Positions 32,987 through 42,508 of a stretch of 45,814 nucleotides of DNA are shown here, one piece after another. Source of the stretch: Prochlorococcus sp. AG-347-J22 (GTDB taxonomy: Bacteria; Cyanobacteriota; Cyanobacteriia; PCC-6307; Cyanobiaceae); the NCBI GenBank assembly GCA_003279005.1, contig QCBY01000009.1, forward strand, positions 1 to 45,814, read 5' to 3'. Under the pieces are notes generated by a model. That model was not told where the DNA came from. It searched no databases and saw only the letters and a program-made list of their open reading frames with translations. The number at the start of each line of letters is the position of its first letter. Position 1 is the first letter of the stretch. The translations under genes were made by a program, and so were the position numbers.

Positions 32987-33596
32987 TTAATTTAGGCAAA
33001 ATAAGACCAGTTTTCTTTTTGTATTCTTCGAATGAATCATACTTTGAGAGCGATTTATCTTTTTTTATCATTCTTGGCAGAAAAACTATAGAGAAAAATA
33101 TTGCAAGAATTACTAATGGAATGAAACTCATTGAAAGTATGGCGAATGATAGATAAATTAGTATTTCTCCCAGATAATTTGTATTCCTTATATTTTTGAA
33201 AAATCCCTCTTTAATTAGATCTTTTTTTAATTTTAGAGAAAAATATTTTTGGGCATCACTAGCAAAGTGTAAAAACACACCAATTATATTTATAGATACA
33301 GATGCAGCTATTATGATATTAGGAACAGATTTCTGAGATGAGATGAGAATGTAGGGAGCTACCCAATAACTTCCTAGGAAAATAAAACCTGTAACTGAAG
33401 TTAAAAAATTGATTTTTTCTTTGAAATAAGGATCTGGGAATATCTTTTCTTTTAGAAGCCAAAGTAATCCATAAGTACCATGCAGAGCTAAATAAACGTA
33501 AGGAGCAATTGTAAAATTATCAAAAAGAATCATAAGACCTATAACTACAAATGCTGTTAGCCCCTTATGAAGATTAATAATTTGATTAAGTTTCAT
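32979..33596 (-). CDS. ICMT/steroid-reductase-like membrane protein
   Basis: This 205-residue protein has five to six helices. The C-terminal half contains LIKEGFFKNIRNTNYLGEIL and LPRMIKKDKSLSKYDSFEEY. This wording matches the cofactor-binding end of isoprenylcysteine methyltransferase/DUF1295-type proteins (LxxxGxFxxxRNPxYxGE...Yxxyxxxt). The function is probably methylation or reduction of a lipid-soluble substrate, but this is not certain. It is co-transcribed with the PPOX gene. Confidence 0.75.
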   Translation of the reverse strand: MKLNQIINLHKGLTAFVVIGLMILFDNFTIAPYVYLALHGTYGLLWLLKEKIFPDPYFKEKINFLTSVTGFIFLGSYWVAPYILISSQKSVPNIIIAASVSINIIGVFLHFASDAQKYFSLKLKKDLIKEGFFKNIRNTNYLGEILIYLSFAILSMSFIPLVILAIFFSIVFLPRMIKKDKSLSKYDSFEEYKKKTGLILPKLNA

Positions 33597-33664
33597 CTTT
33601 TTTAATAATCTAAAAAATGAAATTATTTTCTGTGGATATAAGCAAGGTCGTCAAAAGTTTTTAA

Positions 33665-33736
33665 TGGGCGATACTGGATTCGAACCAGTGGCCACTACCG
33701 TGTCGAGGTAGTGCTCTACCACTGAGCTAATCGCCC
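33665..33736 (-). tRNA. tRNA-Val (anticodon GAC)
   Basis: The full cloverleaf can be drawn by hand: a 7-bp acceptor stem (GGGCGAT/ATCGCCC), a D-arm GCTC/GAGC, an anticodon stem CTACC/GGTAG with loop TCGACAC, and a T-arm ACTGG/CCAGT with TTCGAAT. The anticodon is GAC (Val). Position 33 is C instead of the near-universal U. The 3' CCA is not encoded, so it is added afterwards. Discriminator base is A. Confidence 0.93.
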
Positions 33737-33785
33737 AAATTGAAGAATTTTAGATCTCCCTTATAAGAAAATAGCAGGTTAAGTT

Positions 33786-34577
33786 TCATTTTCTAAGTAA
33801 TTTAACTTTCCATCTTTCTCTTTTGGTGATTTCTAAATTTAGGATTTCTATAAATCCTTTATTTTCTAGTTCTAGTTTGTCGCCAATTTTTAAAGTAATA
33901 GTTGGCTTATTAACTTTGCTTCCATTCAATTTGAGCATTCCATTTTCTATCCTTTCAATAATTTTGGATCGTGATATTCTAAAACCTGCTGAGGCTATAG
34001 CATCTAATCTTGTTGAAGCTTCTACTGTGTTAACAATTTTTTTTAATCTTCCAGTAGGTATTTGTAATTCATCTATACCAACTAAATTAATTTTCACTTT
34101 TACGTCTCTCAAATAAAAGATCTTTTTATTTAGATAATCAATATCTAAATTGTCAATTATCCCTTGTGCCCCTCTATCGCCAATAGTCCATATATCACCT
34201 ACTTTTTTTTTATTTACCCCATTTTCAATTAAAAGGGATCTAAAGTCTTCTTGCGTAGCATTATCAAATAAAAAATTGCCATTAATTTGTATACCTTGTG
34301 CTGGAAAATTACTTTTCAACGAATCTTCTTCAGGAATATTATCTTCTCTGAAGCAAGCTATTCTTGATCTTTGAGAAGAGGAAAATCCTCCATAAATAAA
34401 AAATTTGAAATCATTTAAATTTTCAAAATCTTTTAAAATCTCCTCGCAAACATAGGTCGAATTAAATCCAGTCCAATAAGTTTCCCAGCGTTTGTAAGCT
34501 AAGTTAGCAATATTTATTAATTCCTGAGTTTCTTTTTTGTAGTTTGAATTTTCTGAGATTTCTTTTAATTCAATCAT
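33786..34577 (-). CDS. Photosystem II S4-domain protein
   Basis: This 263-residue protein starts MIELKEISENSNYKKETQEL, and the N-terminal half (with YWTGFNSTYVCEEILKDFEN and FIYGGFSSSQRSRIACF) resembles the YlmH-type RNA-binding region. It ends with an S4 domain at about residues 185-255 (RLDAIASAGFRISRSKIIER, then GSKVNKPTITLKIGDKLEL). This combination is the cyanobacterial and plastid family named photosystem II S4 domain protein. The S4 part should bind RNA. Its exact part in photosystem II biogenesis is unknown. It abuts the upstream gene with no gap. Confidence 0.9.
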   Translation of the reverse strand: MIELKEISENSNYKKETQELINIANLAYKRWETYWTGFNSTYVCEEILKDFENLNDFKFFIYGGFSSSQRSRIACFREDNIPEEDSLKSNFPAQGIQINGNFLFDNATQEDFRSLLIENGVNKKKVGDIWTIGDRGAQGIIDNLDIDYLNKKIFYLRDVKVKINLVGIDELQIPTGRLKKIVNTVEASTRLDAIASAGFRISRSKIIERIENGMLKLNGSKVNKPTITLKIGDKLELENKGFIEILNLEITKRERWKVKLLRK

Positions 34578-35144
34578 TTACCCTTCTAAAAAAATTATAT
34601 CTTTTGCTTCTGATTGTTTAATTAAAGCCCAAGGTAATTCAGTTCCAATTTGATTTTCAAGCAGAACAAGCCATTTACCCTCTTTATTAAAGTTAATGAT
34701 TGATCTCAACTCTTTATTTCTATTAATTCCGATACTTGCAGAAGAAACAATGCTTCCTAAATATCCTGAACCCATTCCTAAAAGTCCTCCAATTAAGGAT
34801 TCTCCTATATTGTTTAAACCAAGAAAGCTAAAAGTAGACAAATTTGTCATGTTAGAAAAAGATATACCAGCTATAAAGCCAAAAGGCATCAGCCATTTAC
34901 TCATATCTTTTTGCCTGATCTTTCTATCAAGTTTAGGATTTAAGATCCTTATGTCTTCAAATTTTTGAGATTTAAATAAGATATTTGAATTTGTATTTAG
35001 TAATTCGGCTTCATTGGATGATATTTTTTCACTTAATGGTGGGATCAAAATAGCTTCAGAAAGCATTACTGATTTTTCTTTGAAATCATTAAATAGCTGA
35101 ATACATTTATCAATGTCTTCAAATATCACAATACTTTTAGTCAA
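34578..35144 (-). CDS. Conserved hypothetical protein with glycine-rich hydrophobic hairpin
   Basis: This 188-residue protein has a soluble N-terminal 80 residues, then a hydrophobic, Gly-rich central segment (about 85-145: WLMPFGFIAGISF ... IGESLIGGLLGMGSGYLGSI), and a basic-acidic end with KEGKWLVLLENQIGTELPWA. The centre looks like a pair of glycine-zipper helices, perhaps membrane-inserted. Its stop codon abuts the PSII S4 gene start, suggesting co-transcription. I do not recognise a family. Confidence 0.7.
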   Translation of the reverse strand: MTKSIVIFEDIDKCIQLFNDFKEKSVMLSEAILIPPLSEKISSNEAELLNTNSNILFKSQKFEDIRILNPKLDRKIRQKDMSKWLMPFGFIAGISFSNMTNLSTFSFLGLNNIGESLIGGLLGMGSGYLGSIVSSASIGINRNKELRSIINFNKEGKWLVLLENQIGTELPWALIKQSEAKDIIFLEG

Positions 35145-35243
35145 ATTTCAATCCTCAAATGTTTGTGTGTTATTCAAATTAATAAAATAAGATACATACA
35201 CTATAGATTAAGTTAAAGTAAAAGATTAAAGAACCAATCTTCA

Positions 35244-36830
35244 ATGACTAAAGTTCTCATTACAGATCCGATTGATCAAACAGGAATTGATATTCTTTCA
35301 CAAGTTGCTCAGGTTGATCAGAAAATAGGGATTTCAAACTCTGATTTAGCATCAATTATTAAAGAATATGATGCCCTAATGATTCGATCTGGTACTCAAG
35401 TGACTGAAGAAATAATTAATTCATCTAATAAATTGAGAATTATTGGAAGAGCAGGAGTTGGTGTTGATAATGTTGATGTTAAGGCTGCCACGCAAAAAGG
35501 AGTTCTCGTTGTCAATTCTCCGGGGGGGAACACAATAGCTGCCGCTGAACACACCATAGCTATGATGTTGGCTTTATCTAGACATATTCCAATAGCTAAT
35601 ACTAGTACTTTTTTAGGCAAATGGGAGAGAAAGAAATTTGTTGGGAATGAGCTTTATAAGAAAAAATTAGGTGTCGTTGGTTTAGGGAAAATTGGAGCGC
35701 ATGTAGCGAAAGTTGCTAATGCATTAGGAATGGAAGTATATGGATATGATCCCTTTGTTTCAAGTGAAAGAGCTCAACAAATACAAGTTAAACTTTCTGA
35801 ACTAAATAATTTATTCCAACAATCCGATTATGTAACTTTGCATTTACCTCGCACACCTGAGACGGAGAATTTAGTAAATTTAGAGGTCCTTAAAAGTATG
35901 AAAAATAGCGCAAAATTGATTAATTGCGCTCGAGGAGGTTTAATTGATGAAGAAGCTTTAGTAGAAGCTTTAAATAAATCATTTATTGGAGGAGCAGCAA
36001 TAGATGTCTTTTCTAAAGAACCTTTGGAGTCTAGTTCACCACTTCTGAAAGTTGAAAAGAATCTTATTCTTACTCCGCATCTAGGAGCATCAACTAAGGA
36101 GGCTCAGGAGAATGTTGCGGTAGATGTTGCAGAACAGATAAGAGATGTTCTTTTGGGCCTTTCAGCACGAACGGCAGTAAATATTCCTGGCTTAAGTCCT
36201 GATATTATGGACAGCCTTAAACCTCATTTACAATTAGCTGAAACAATGGGACTTTTAATTAGCCAACTTTCGGGAGGTCAAATTCAAAAGTTAGAGGTAA
36301 GGCTTCAAGGTGAATTCGTGCAGCATCCTTCTAAGCCTTTGATCATAGCTAGTTTAAAAGGTCTCTTGAGTAAAGCTCTTGGAGATAGAATAAATTATGT
36401 TAACGCTTCTCTAGAAGCAGAATCTAGAGGAATCTCTGTAGTTGAAAGTAAAGATGAAGCTCGGCCTGAATTTGCTAGCGGTTCACTTCAATTAACTACC
36501 CTTGGAGATCATGGAGAGCATAGTGTCGCAGGAAGTATATTTGCTGATGGCGAATTGAGAATAATTAGCATTGATCAATATCCAGTTAATGTTTCTCCAA
36601 GTAGATACATGCTTATTACTAGGCATAGAGATATGCCTGGTATTATTGGAAAATTAGGTTCTCTCCTTGGGGACCATAATGTCAATATCGCTTCAATGCA
36701 AGTTGGAAGAAAAATTGTTAGAGGGGAGGCTGTTATGGTTTTAAGTATTGATGATCCTATTCCTTCAAAGTTACTTGAATCAATCCTTGAAGTTGAGGGC
36801 ATTACTAGTTCTGATCCAGTAACTCTATAA
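35244..36830 (+). CDS. serA: D-3-phosphoglycerate dehydrogenase
   Basis: This 528-residue enzyme oxidises 3-phosphoglycerate with NAD+, the first step of serine synthesis. The substrate domain includes IGRAGVGVDNVDVKAATQKG (68-87). The NAD motif is VGLGKIG (145-151), with catalytic residues in NCARGGLIDEEAL (Arg), the Glu after VDVFSKEPLE, and PHLGAST (His). An intervening domain and a C-terminal ACT domain (about 455-528, with MLITRHRDMPGIIGKLGSLL) follow, giving the long, type-I form probably feedback-regulated by serine. It is followed after 16 bases by prmA. Confidence 0.97.
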   Translation: MTKVLITDPIDQTGIDILSQVAQVDQKIGISNSDLASIIKEYDALMIRSGTQVTEEIINSSNKLRIIGRAGVGVDNVDVKAATQKGVLVVNSPGGNTIAAAEHTIAMMLALSRHIPIANTSTFLGKWERKKFVGNELYKKKLGVVGLGKIGAHVAKVANALGMEVYGYDPFVSSERAQQIQVKLSELNNLFQQSDYVTLHLPRTPETENLVNLEVLKSMKNSAKLINCARGGLIDEEALVEALNKSFIGGAAIDVFSKEPLESSSPLLKVEKNLILTPHLGASTKEAQENVAVDVAEQIRDVLLGLSARTAVNIPGLSPDIMDSLKPHLQLAETMGLLISQLSGGQIQKLEVRLQGEFVQHPSKPLIIASLKGLLSKALGDRINYVNASLEAESRGISVVESKDEARPEFASGSLQLTTLGDHGEHSVAGSIFADGELRIISIDQYPVNVSPSRYMLITRHRDMPGIIGKLGSLLGDHNVNIASMQVGRKIVRGEAVMVLSIDDPIPSKLLESILEVEGITSSDPVTL

Positions 36831-36846
36831 ACAATTTCAATAGTTA

Positions 36847-37746
36847 ATGGAAATAAAAAATTGGCATAAACTTACTTTTGAAATAGAGGCTAATTTAGAA
36901 GAGATTATTATTTGGAAATTAAATGAATTAGGAATCTTTAGTTATGCTTTTGAAATTCTATTAAATAAAAACAAAAAAAAAGTAATAATTTGGCTTCCTA
37001 CTCTAAATTGGCAGGAAAATTTAAGAATAAAACTTGAAAAAAATATTAAAAAGGTTTTAGATAAAAACAACTATCAAACTAATTTTTTTGAGTGGAATGT
37101 TATTCAGGAGGAAGATTGGGTATCAGGTTGGAAGAAATATTGGGGACCAGAAACTGTCGGAGATGAATTCCTTATTTTGCCTTGTTGGCTTGAATTACCA
37201 AAGGAGTACAAAAATAAGAAAGTTATAAAAATAGATCCAGGGGCTGCTTTTGGGACTGGAAGTCATCCCACTACATCTCTTTGTCTAGAGCAATTAGAAA
37301 AAATTTCTTTATCTAATCACAAAATTTTAGATATAGGCTCAGGCAGTGGAATTTTAAGTGTTGCAGCTAAATGTTTAGGTGCAAATGAAATTTATGCTAT
37401 TGATAATGATTATCTTGCTATAAATTCAACGAAGTCTAATTATCGGCTAAATTTTGGCAATCTAAATGATCTAAAGACTTATCTTGGACCATTTGATAAG
37501 TTGGTTTCAAAATATTCTTTGAAGAATTTTGATTTTATTTTGTGTAATATTCTTGCAGAAGTTATGAAAGGCATAATCCCTGGAATAAGTAATTCCCTAA
37601 AAATAGATGGGGTTGTAATTCTAAGTGGAATTTTGAATTCACAAAAAGATGATATATTTGATTTACTAAATGCTAGTAATTTTAAAACAAATGATGTATC
37701 TTCAAAAAAAGATTGGGTTTGCATTACAGCACAAAAAATCTTCTAA
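36847..37746 (+). CDS. prmA: Ribosomal protein L11 methyltransferase
   Basis: This 299-residue enzyme trimethylates ribosomal protein L11 using SAM. The N-terminal substrate-recognition domain includes [13 protein letters not shown] (about residues 90-102). [14 protein letters not shown] follows (a family hallmark), then [16 protein letters not shown] (SAM motif I) and a C-terminal [12 protein letters not shown] (the N-I-L-A motif). Length is typical. It is probably co-transcribed with serA. Confidence 0.95.
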   Translation: MEIKNWHKLTFEIEANLEEIIIWKLNELGIFSYAFEILLNKNKKKVIIWLPTLNWQENLRIKLEKNIKKVLDKNNYQTNFFEWNVIQEEDWVSGWKKYWGPETVGDEFLILPCWLELPKEYKNKKVIKIDPGAAFGTGSHPTTSLCLEQLEKISLSNHKILDIGSGSGILSVAAKCLGANEIYAIDNDYLAINSTKSNYRLNFGNLNDLKTYLGPFDKLVSKYSLKNFDFILCNILAEVMKGIIPGISNSLKIDGVVILSGILNSQKDDIFDLLNASNFKTNDVSSKKDWVCITAQKIF

Positions 37747-37893
37747 TCTTATTTATATATAAGTTTTTCTAATGTAACCCTCCTTTTACATTGCATTGTT
37801 TCATTTTCTACTCTAATAACACACAAATGCTTGTAAACAATGTTAAAAAAGGTCTAAAGGTAAATCTTTTTTTACTATCAATTTTTTATTTAA

Positions 37894-38193
37894 ATGGCTT
37901 CTTACAAAGTTACACTTATCAGCGAAAGTGAAGGTCTCAATTCTACGATTGAAGTTCCTGATGATCAGTACATTTTAGATGCTGCTGAGGAACAGGGTGT
38001 GGATCTACCATATTCTTGCAGGGCTGGTGCATGCTCTACCTGTGCAGGAAAAATCACATCCGGTACTGTTGATCAGTCAGATCAAAGTTTTTTAGATGAT
38101 GATCAACTGGAGTCAGGATTCGTATTAACTTGCGTCGCTTATCCTTCTTCTGATGTAACAATTACAACTCACGCTGAAGAAGAACTTTATTAA
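37894..38193 (+). CDS. petF: Plant-type [2Fe-2S] ferredoxin
   Basis: This 99-residue ferredoxin has cluster ligands Cys42, Cys47, Cys50 ([10 protein letters not shown]) and Cys80 (VLTCVAYP). It carries electrons from photosystem I to FNR, nitrite and sulfite reductases, and desaturases such as those in this window. The strongly acidic surface ([18 protein letters not shown]) and the C-terminal HAEEELY are typical of photosynthetic PetF. It is followed by a strong terminator. Confidence 0.97.
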   Translation: MASYKVTLISESEGLNSTIEVPDDQYILDAAEEQGVDLPYSCRAGACSTCAGKITSGTVDQSDQSFLDDDQLESGFVLTCVAYPSSDVTITTHAEEELY

Positions 38194-38238
38194 TTATATA
38201 AAAAAAACTCTATTGGGTTGTTTTTTTAAAATTTTTCT

Positions 38239-38265
38239 GCCACTCTCATATGAGGTGGCTTTTTT
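38239..38265 (+). terminator. Rho-independent terminator of petF
   Basis: A stem GCCAC-CTC/GAG-GTGGC with one bulged T and an AT-rich loop is followed by six T residues. It lies 46 bases after the petF stop and just before the next gene. Confidence 0.88.
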
Positions 38266-38277
38266 AATTTGCGATAA

Positions 38278-38643
38278 ATGAGTAAATTTGAATTTTTTAA
38301 AACTGGCGAAATTCAATCAAGTTACGGTGGTCAATTCAGCTATAAAGTAATTGGCCCTTGTTGCAGACTATATGACAGAGAAGAACTGCCTTGGCCTTGT
38401 TCTAGGCTTGCTTGGCGCAGTAAAGAGCCAAGCTGGAGAAGAATAGGAGCTAGATTTGTTGCAGATATGGCCTCAAGGAAATGTCCATCTTATTCAGTCC
38501 AAATTCTAGAACCAGGATCAAAACCTGTAGAAACTGTAATAACACTCTTCTCAAAGAAATTTTGTTCAGAAATTCAAGAATGGTGGTACAGTAAAAAACC
38601 AGGTTCAAAAGAACCTGGTAATGTTTTGCCAGGAAGTATTTAA
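38278..38643 (+). CDS. Conserved hypothetical protein (121 aa)
   Basis: The protein contains GPCCRLYDREELPWPCSRLA and WRRIGARFVADMASRKCP, with several Cys and Trp residues. It ends SKKPGSKEPGNVLPGSI. It looks like a soluble cyanobacterial protein that I cannot name; the Cys pairs could bind a metal or form disulphides. Its 3' end encodes a perfect hairpin which reads as a terminator for the opposite-strand gene. Confidence 0.75.
   Translation: MSKFEFFKTGEIQSSYGGQFSYKVIGPCCRLYDREELPWPCSRLAWRSKEPSWRRIGARFVADMASRKCPSYSVQILEPGSKPVETVITLFSKKFCSEIQEWWYSKKPGSKEPGNVLPGSI
38598..38619 (-). terminator. Terminator of the pentapeptide gene, inside the neighbouring CDS
   Basis: A perfect 9-bp stem (ACCAGGTTC/GAACCTGGT) with an AAAA/TTTT loop is followed on the minus strand by six T residues. 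It lies 33 bases after the minus-strand stop at 38652, but inside the 3' coding end of the convergent gene (encoding PGSKEPG). Confidence 0.82.
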
Positions 38644-38651
38644 AGTATTTT

Positions 38652-39200
38652 TTAAGCTTTTGGTTTTGGAGGCATGTAACCTTTTAAGCCAGAGCATTCA
38701 AGACTATCAACTGTATCCACTCCTGTTTTTGAGTTAGTACCTGTTGCTCTTTCACATAATGATTTTCTTGTTTTTAAATCAAGATTTGCATCAGTGAAGT
38801 CTGCTCCATCTATTATTGCTCCATCGAAAACGCTTTTCATTAGCTCACCATTTGTAAGATTTGCATCCGAGAAATCTGCATTATCAAAACGAGTCGCATA
38901 TGCAATAAGATCTTTCATATTTGCACCTTTGAAACTAGAGTTCTTTGCAGTTGTTACGCTCATATATGCACCTTGAAGGTTTGCTTCACCTAAATCTTGA
39001 TTAGATAAGTCATATTTTACATATTCTGTATTTTGAAGATCTGCGCCATGAAGATCATCTTTCAATACATCTACTGATGAAGGATCACTTGGATAAAGAG
39101 CATTTGCAGAGATTGGATAAAGAAGTAAACCAATAATCAACGGAAGAAAAATGAGAAGTCTTTTGAAAGACTTGTTCAGTGATGAAAAAATAGAAACCAT
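38652..39200 (-). CDS. Thylakoid-lumen-type pentapeptide-repeat protein
   Basis: From the Met at 39200 the protein begins MVSIFSSLNKSFKRLLIFLP. A basic region plus a long hydrophobic stretch ending SANALYP is a signal peptide with an AXA-like cleavage site. The mature part has pentapeptide repeats A(D/N)LXX: LHGADLQNTEY, LGEANLQGAYM, FKGANMKDL, FDNADFSDANLTNG, then IDGADFTDANLDLKTRKSLC. Two Cys near the end (SLCERATG and LECSGLKGYM) may form a disulphide. It resembles the TL15/TL17 lumenal proteins of chloroplasts. The longer frame to 39230 adds ten residues that do not fit a signal peptide. Confidence 0.87.
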   Translation of the reverse strand: MVSIFSSLNKSFKRLLIFLPLIIGLLLYPISANALYPSDPSSVDVLKDDLHGADLQNTEYVKYDLSNQDLGEANLQGAYMSVTTAKNSSFKGANMKDLIAYATRFDNADFSDANLTNGELMKSVFDGAIIDGADFTDANLDLKTRKSLCERATGTNSKTGVDTVDSLECSGLKGYMPPKPKA

Positions 39201-39289
39201 TTCGATCGACATCAAATTAAAAAAAACCATAAGACTATTATTTCATGGGTTGGTCATTTACAACCTTACTGCTCACGAACTGTTGCAGT

Positions 39290-40228
39290 TTATTTAACTT
39301 CTGTGGTTAAAAAATCTTTAGCAAGAAAAGTATTAGGGAAAATTTTTTGAGCTTCTTTTAGCAAATCGCTTGGTTTAATTGGACTTCTTTGAGTGTATCT
39401 TGGACTTAAATGTGTGAGAATAAGTTTTTTTGCGTTAGACAATAGTGCAGTTTTTGCAGCCATAATTGTTGTCGAATGTAATTTTTCGTATGCCATTTTC
39501 TCATCTTCTTTCGAAAATGTAGATTCATGTACCAATAAATCGGCATTTCTAGATAAGTTAACCGCCGACTCGCTAAAAACTGTGTCAGTACAGTAAACAA
39601 AACTTTCGCCTTTTCTAGGAGGTCCACAAAAATCCTGCCCATTAAAAGATCTCCCATCTTTCAATTCTACTGTTTTACCTGCTTGTAATTCTGAATATAT
39701 AGGCCCTGGAGGAATGTTTGAATCTTCTGCTTTTTTGATATCGAATACTCCTGGCTTATCTTTTTCGCTTACACGATAACCATAAGCAGGTAGCCTATGC
39801 TTGAGGCAGGCGCAATTGACTTTTAATTTATCGTTTTCAAATAAAATTTTATTTAATGAAGCGAAACTTTCAACTTCTTTAAAACGTAAAGGAAAAGATA
39901 AATTGCAATAGCTGCTTTGCAGTGCAGAAGTTACAAAACTTTTTAACTCTGAAGGACCATAGATTTCAATACCATTACTATTACCTGATAGTCCTAATGT
40001 AGCTAAAAGCCCCGGTAAACCATATATATGATCACCATGCATATGAGTAATAAATATCTTCTTAATTTGTGAAGATTTAATATTACTCTTCATTAGTTGA
40101 TGTTGGGTACCTTCTCCGCAGTCAAAAAGCCATACTTCTGCAGTTTGAGATAATTTAAGGGCTAAGGAAGAAACATTTCTTGTTAAGGTTGGGACCCCAG
40201 AACTTGTTCCTAGGAAAGTAATATTCAC
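39290..40228 (-). CDS. rnz: Ribonuclease Z
   Basis: This 312-residue metallo-beta-lactamase-fold nuclease has the zinc motif THMHGDH (61-67), [12 protein letters not shown] (36-47), a flexible-arm region around [20 protein letters not shown], then YCTDTVF and HESTF, and [10 protein letters not shown] near the end. It cuts the 3' trailer of tRNA precursors so that CCA can be added, which fits the tRNA here lacking an encoded CCA. Length is typical of short-form RNase Z. Confidence 0.96.
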   Translation of the reverse strand: MNITFLGTSSGVPTLTRNVSSLALKLSQTAEVWLFDCGEGTQHQLMKSNIKSSQIKKIFITHMHGDHIYGLPGLLATLGLSGNSNGIEIYGPSELKSFVTSALQSSYCNLSFPLRFKEVESFASLNKILFENDKLKVNCACLKHRLPAYGYRVSEKDKPGVFDIKKAEDSNIPPGPIYSELQAGKTVELKDGRSFNGQDFCGPPRKGESFVYCTDTVFSESAVNLSRNADLLVHESTFSKEDEKMAYEKLHSTTIMAAKTALLSNAKKLILTHLSPRYTQRSPIKPSDLLKEAQKIFPNTFLAKDFLTTEVK

Positions 40229-40316
40229 TTATAATAATATTCTTACTTAAATATCTAGACTAAATCTAGACTTTTAGTCAAACTAAGGCAATTGCAAAAT
40301 TTGTTTTTCAAACATA

Positions 40317-41510
40317 GTGGGTTTTAAAATTATAAAAAATTCTCACAAATTTTATTTAATTGGGATATTAACTTTTTGTGTTTTCCAAAATTACTCTGTA
40401 TCTGCGGCTAGTGAGCCCTTGATAAGAGTTCTAATATCAAAACAAAAAAATTTAAGAATAAGATCTGATAGATCAATTCCCTTAATAATCAGGGGACAAG
40501 AATTCTCAAATAAAAAAATTAAAGGTTTAACTTTAAAAAAGGTAAATAATAAAACAACAATATTTTTTGATAAGAATAAGCAAAAAATTTATGATGTTAA
40601 AAATAAATCAGTATTTGAAGTTAAATCTTTTGATGGGCGAGGTATATGGGTTGGTCAGAAAAGATATTCAGGCATAATAAATCTATTAGTGCTTGATTCT
40701 CAGATATTAGTAATTAATATCCTAGGTATTGAGAAGTATTTGAGTAGCGTAGTGGGCTCAGAGATGCCAGCTAAATGGCCTTTGGAGGCATTAAAAGCAC
40801 AAGCTATAGCTTCAAGAACTTATGCTTTAAAACAGAAAGGAAATCAATTCTATGACATTGATTCTACGCAGAAAAATCAAGTTTATAATGGTTTGGAATC
40901 AAGGACTTACAAAACTTCAAGAGCAGTAAGAAGTACTAGATCATTAGTATTGACATACAAAAATAAATTGATTAACGCTTTATTTCATAGTAGTTCAGGA
41001 GGTATTACAGAAAATAGCCAAGATGTCTGGAAAACACAATATCCTTATTTATCTAGCGTTAAAGATTTTGATAGAAATAATCCAAAACTGAGATGGCGGA
41101 AAAAATTCTCAAAAAAAGAATTAGAAAGCTTATTCCCTAAAATTGGAGGGATAAAAAAAATTGAGATTCTGAATATAACTAATACTGGAAGAGTAAAAAA
41201 TGTAAAACTTTTTGGTAATTATGGTTCTTATCAGATGACAGGGGTTGATCTTAGAAAAAAACTTGATCTTAAAAGTAATTTTATAAGGTTCAAATTTATT
41301 GAGGATAAAAAAATTATTTCTGATAATGAGAACTATTCCATTCCCTCTGAAAATTTTTTAATAGTTTTAGGTCAAGGATCTGGACATGGGGTAGGTATGA
41401 GTCAATGGGGAGCAAGATTTTTGGCTTCCAAAGGTATAAAAGCAGAAAGAATATTGAAGCATTTTTATAAAGGTGTAAAAATTAAACCATTTAACAAAAA
41501 TTTTTTATAA
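40317..41510 (+). CDS. SpoIID/LytB domain protein
   Basis: This 397-residue exported protein (signal-like segment about 12-31, VSAASEP) has the SpoIID core VVGSEMPAKWPLEALKAQAI (about 143-162) and ASRTYAL, followed by FHSSSGGITENSQDVW. It ends GQGSGHGVGMSQWGARFLAS, which is a hallmark of the domain. In Bacillus, SpoIID is a peptidoglycan lytic transglycosylase; cyanobacterial homologues are probably cell-wall hydrolases. GTG start at 40317. Confidence 0.92.
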   Translation: MGFKIIKNSHKFYLIGILTFCVFQNYSVSAASEPLIRVLISKQKNLRIRSDRSIPLIIRGQEFSNKKIKGLTLKKVNNKTTIFFDKNKQKIYDVKNKSVFEVKSFDGRGIWVGQKRYSGIINLLVLDSQILVINILGIEKYLSSVVGSEMPAKWPLEALKAQAIASRTYALKQKGNQFYDIDSTQKNQVYNGLESRTYKTSRAVRSTRSLVLTYKNKLINALFHSSSGGITENSQDVWKTQYPYLSSVKDFDRNNPKLRWRKKFSKKELESLFPKIGGIKKIEILNITNTGRVKNVKLFGNYGSYQMTGVDLRKKLDLKSNFIRFKFIEDKKIISDNENYSIPSENFLIVLGQGSGHGVGMSQWGARFLASKGIKAERILKHFYKGVKIKPFNKNFL

Positions 41511-41513
41511 ATA

Positions 41514-42431
41514 TTATTTTGCATTAAGAACTAATTTTGGATGTAATGTAGTTTTTTCTTCATTAATAAATCCCATTCCCAAAAGGTTGTTCTCATTGTT
41601 TATTATTTTTATTGGTTTTTTGTAATCAAATGAGCGACTTTTTACAAAATTACTAGCATCGAATTGAATTGCTCTTCCTGTTTGCCAAAAGTTTAGTTCT
41701 TCTTGATTAGTTAAAACTAGAGTTGAGATATGATCAAGAGCATCAATTATGGGAATAATAAATGGTTCATTTTTTTCATATAGATTGCTTAATTCAGATA
41801 TCTTTATAGAATTTTTCTCATGGAATCCGCAAGACGAAATCCTTTTTAGGTTCAAGAGACAACCTTCTGAATCTAAGATTTGCCCTAAATCTCTGGCTAT
41901 GGATCTTATATAAGTACCTGAGGTACATGATACTTTTATCTCTAATATTCCATTTGCTTGATCCCATTTTTTTAAGACTAACTCTTTAATTTCTACTTCT
42001 CTTGGCTTTAGTTCAAATTCCTCATTCTTCAAAGCTTTTTTGTACGCTCTTTCTCCATTAACATGTATGCTTGATACTTTTGGAGGGATTTGTTGAATGA
42101 CCCCCCTGAAGTTATTTAAATATTTATTCATTTGATTATTGCTTAAAATAGGCCACTCTTTTTTATTAAGGATTTCGCCTTGTATATCATCAGTTTTAGT
42201 CCTTATACCTAATTGAATTTGTCCAATATAGGATTTGCTTTTTGGCAAATATTGAATAAATTTGGTTGCGTTTCCAATGGCTATTGGTAAAGTGCCAGTT
42301 ACTTGTGGATCTAAAGTACCAGTATGGCCAACTTTTTTCATACCCAATAATTTCCTTATTTGTTTAACGCAATCATGAGACGTATAACCTTTCTCTTTAT
42401 TTATTGCTATGAATCCATCCCTAATTTTCAT
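41514..42431 (-). CDS. truB: tRNA pseudouridine-55 synthase
   Basis: This 305-residue enzyme makes the pseudouridine of the T-arm in all tRNAs. The signature [19 protein letters not shown] (35-53) contains catalytic Asp41. [20 protein letters not shown] and [15 protein letters not shown] (about 179-193) are also diagnostic. A short C-terminal PUA-like tail is present. It converges on the SpoIID gene with three bases between stops. In many cyanobacteria truB lies next to rplU-rpmA; here a methyltransferase intervenes. Confidence 0.96.
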   Translation of the reverse strand: MKIRDGFIAINKEKGYTSHDCVKQIRKLLGMKKVGHTGTLDPQVTGTLPIAIGNATKFIQYLPKSKSYIGQIQLGIRTKTDDIQGEILNKKEWPILSNNQMNKYLNNFRGVIQQIPPKVSSIHVNGERAYKKALKNEEFELKPREVEIKELVLKKWDQANGILEIKVSCTSGTYIRSIARDLGQILDSEGCLLNLKRISSCGFHEKNSIKISELSNLYEKNEPFIIPIIDALDHISTLVLTNQEELNFWQTGRAIQFDASNFVKSRSFDYKKPIKIINNENNLLGMGFINEEKTTLHPKLVLNAK

Positions 42432-42508
42432 TTTATTATTAACATAACTTTAATTACTATTTATTACTATTTTATTATTTTAAAATAAGGAATTATCTAA
42501 GTAAGAAA

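Noticed and set aside
35522..35528. Run of seven G residues inside serA
   Set aside because: It encodes the conserved SPGGNT segment and the frame continues correctly through it, so it is not a frameshift.
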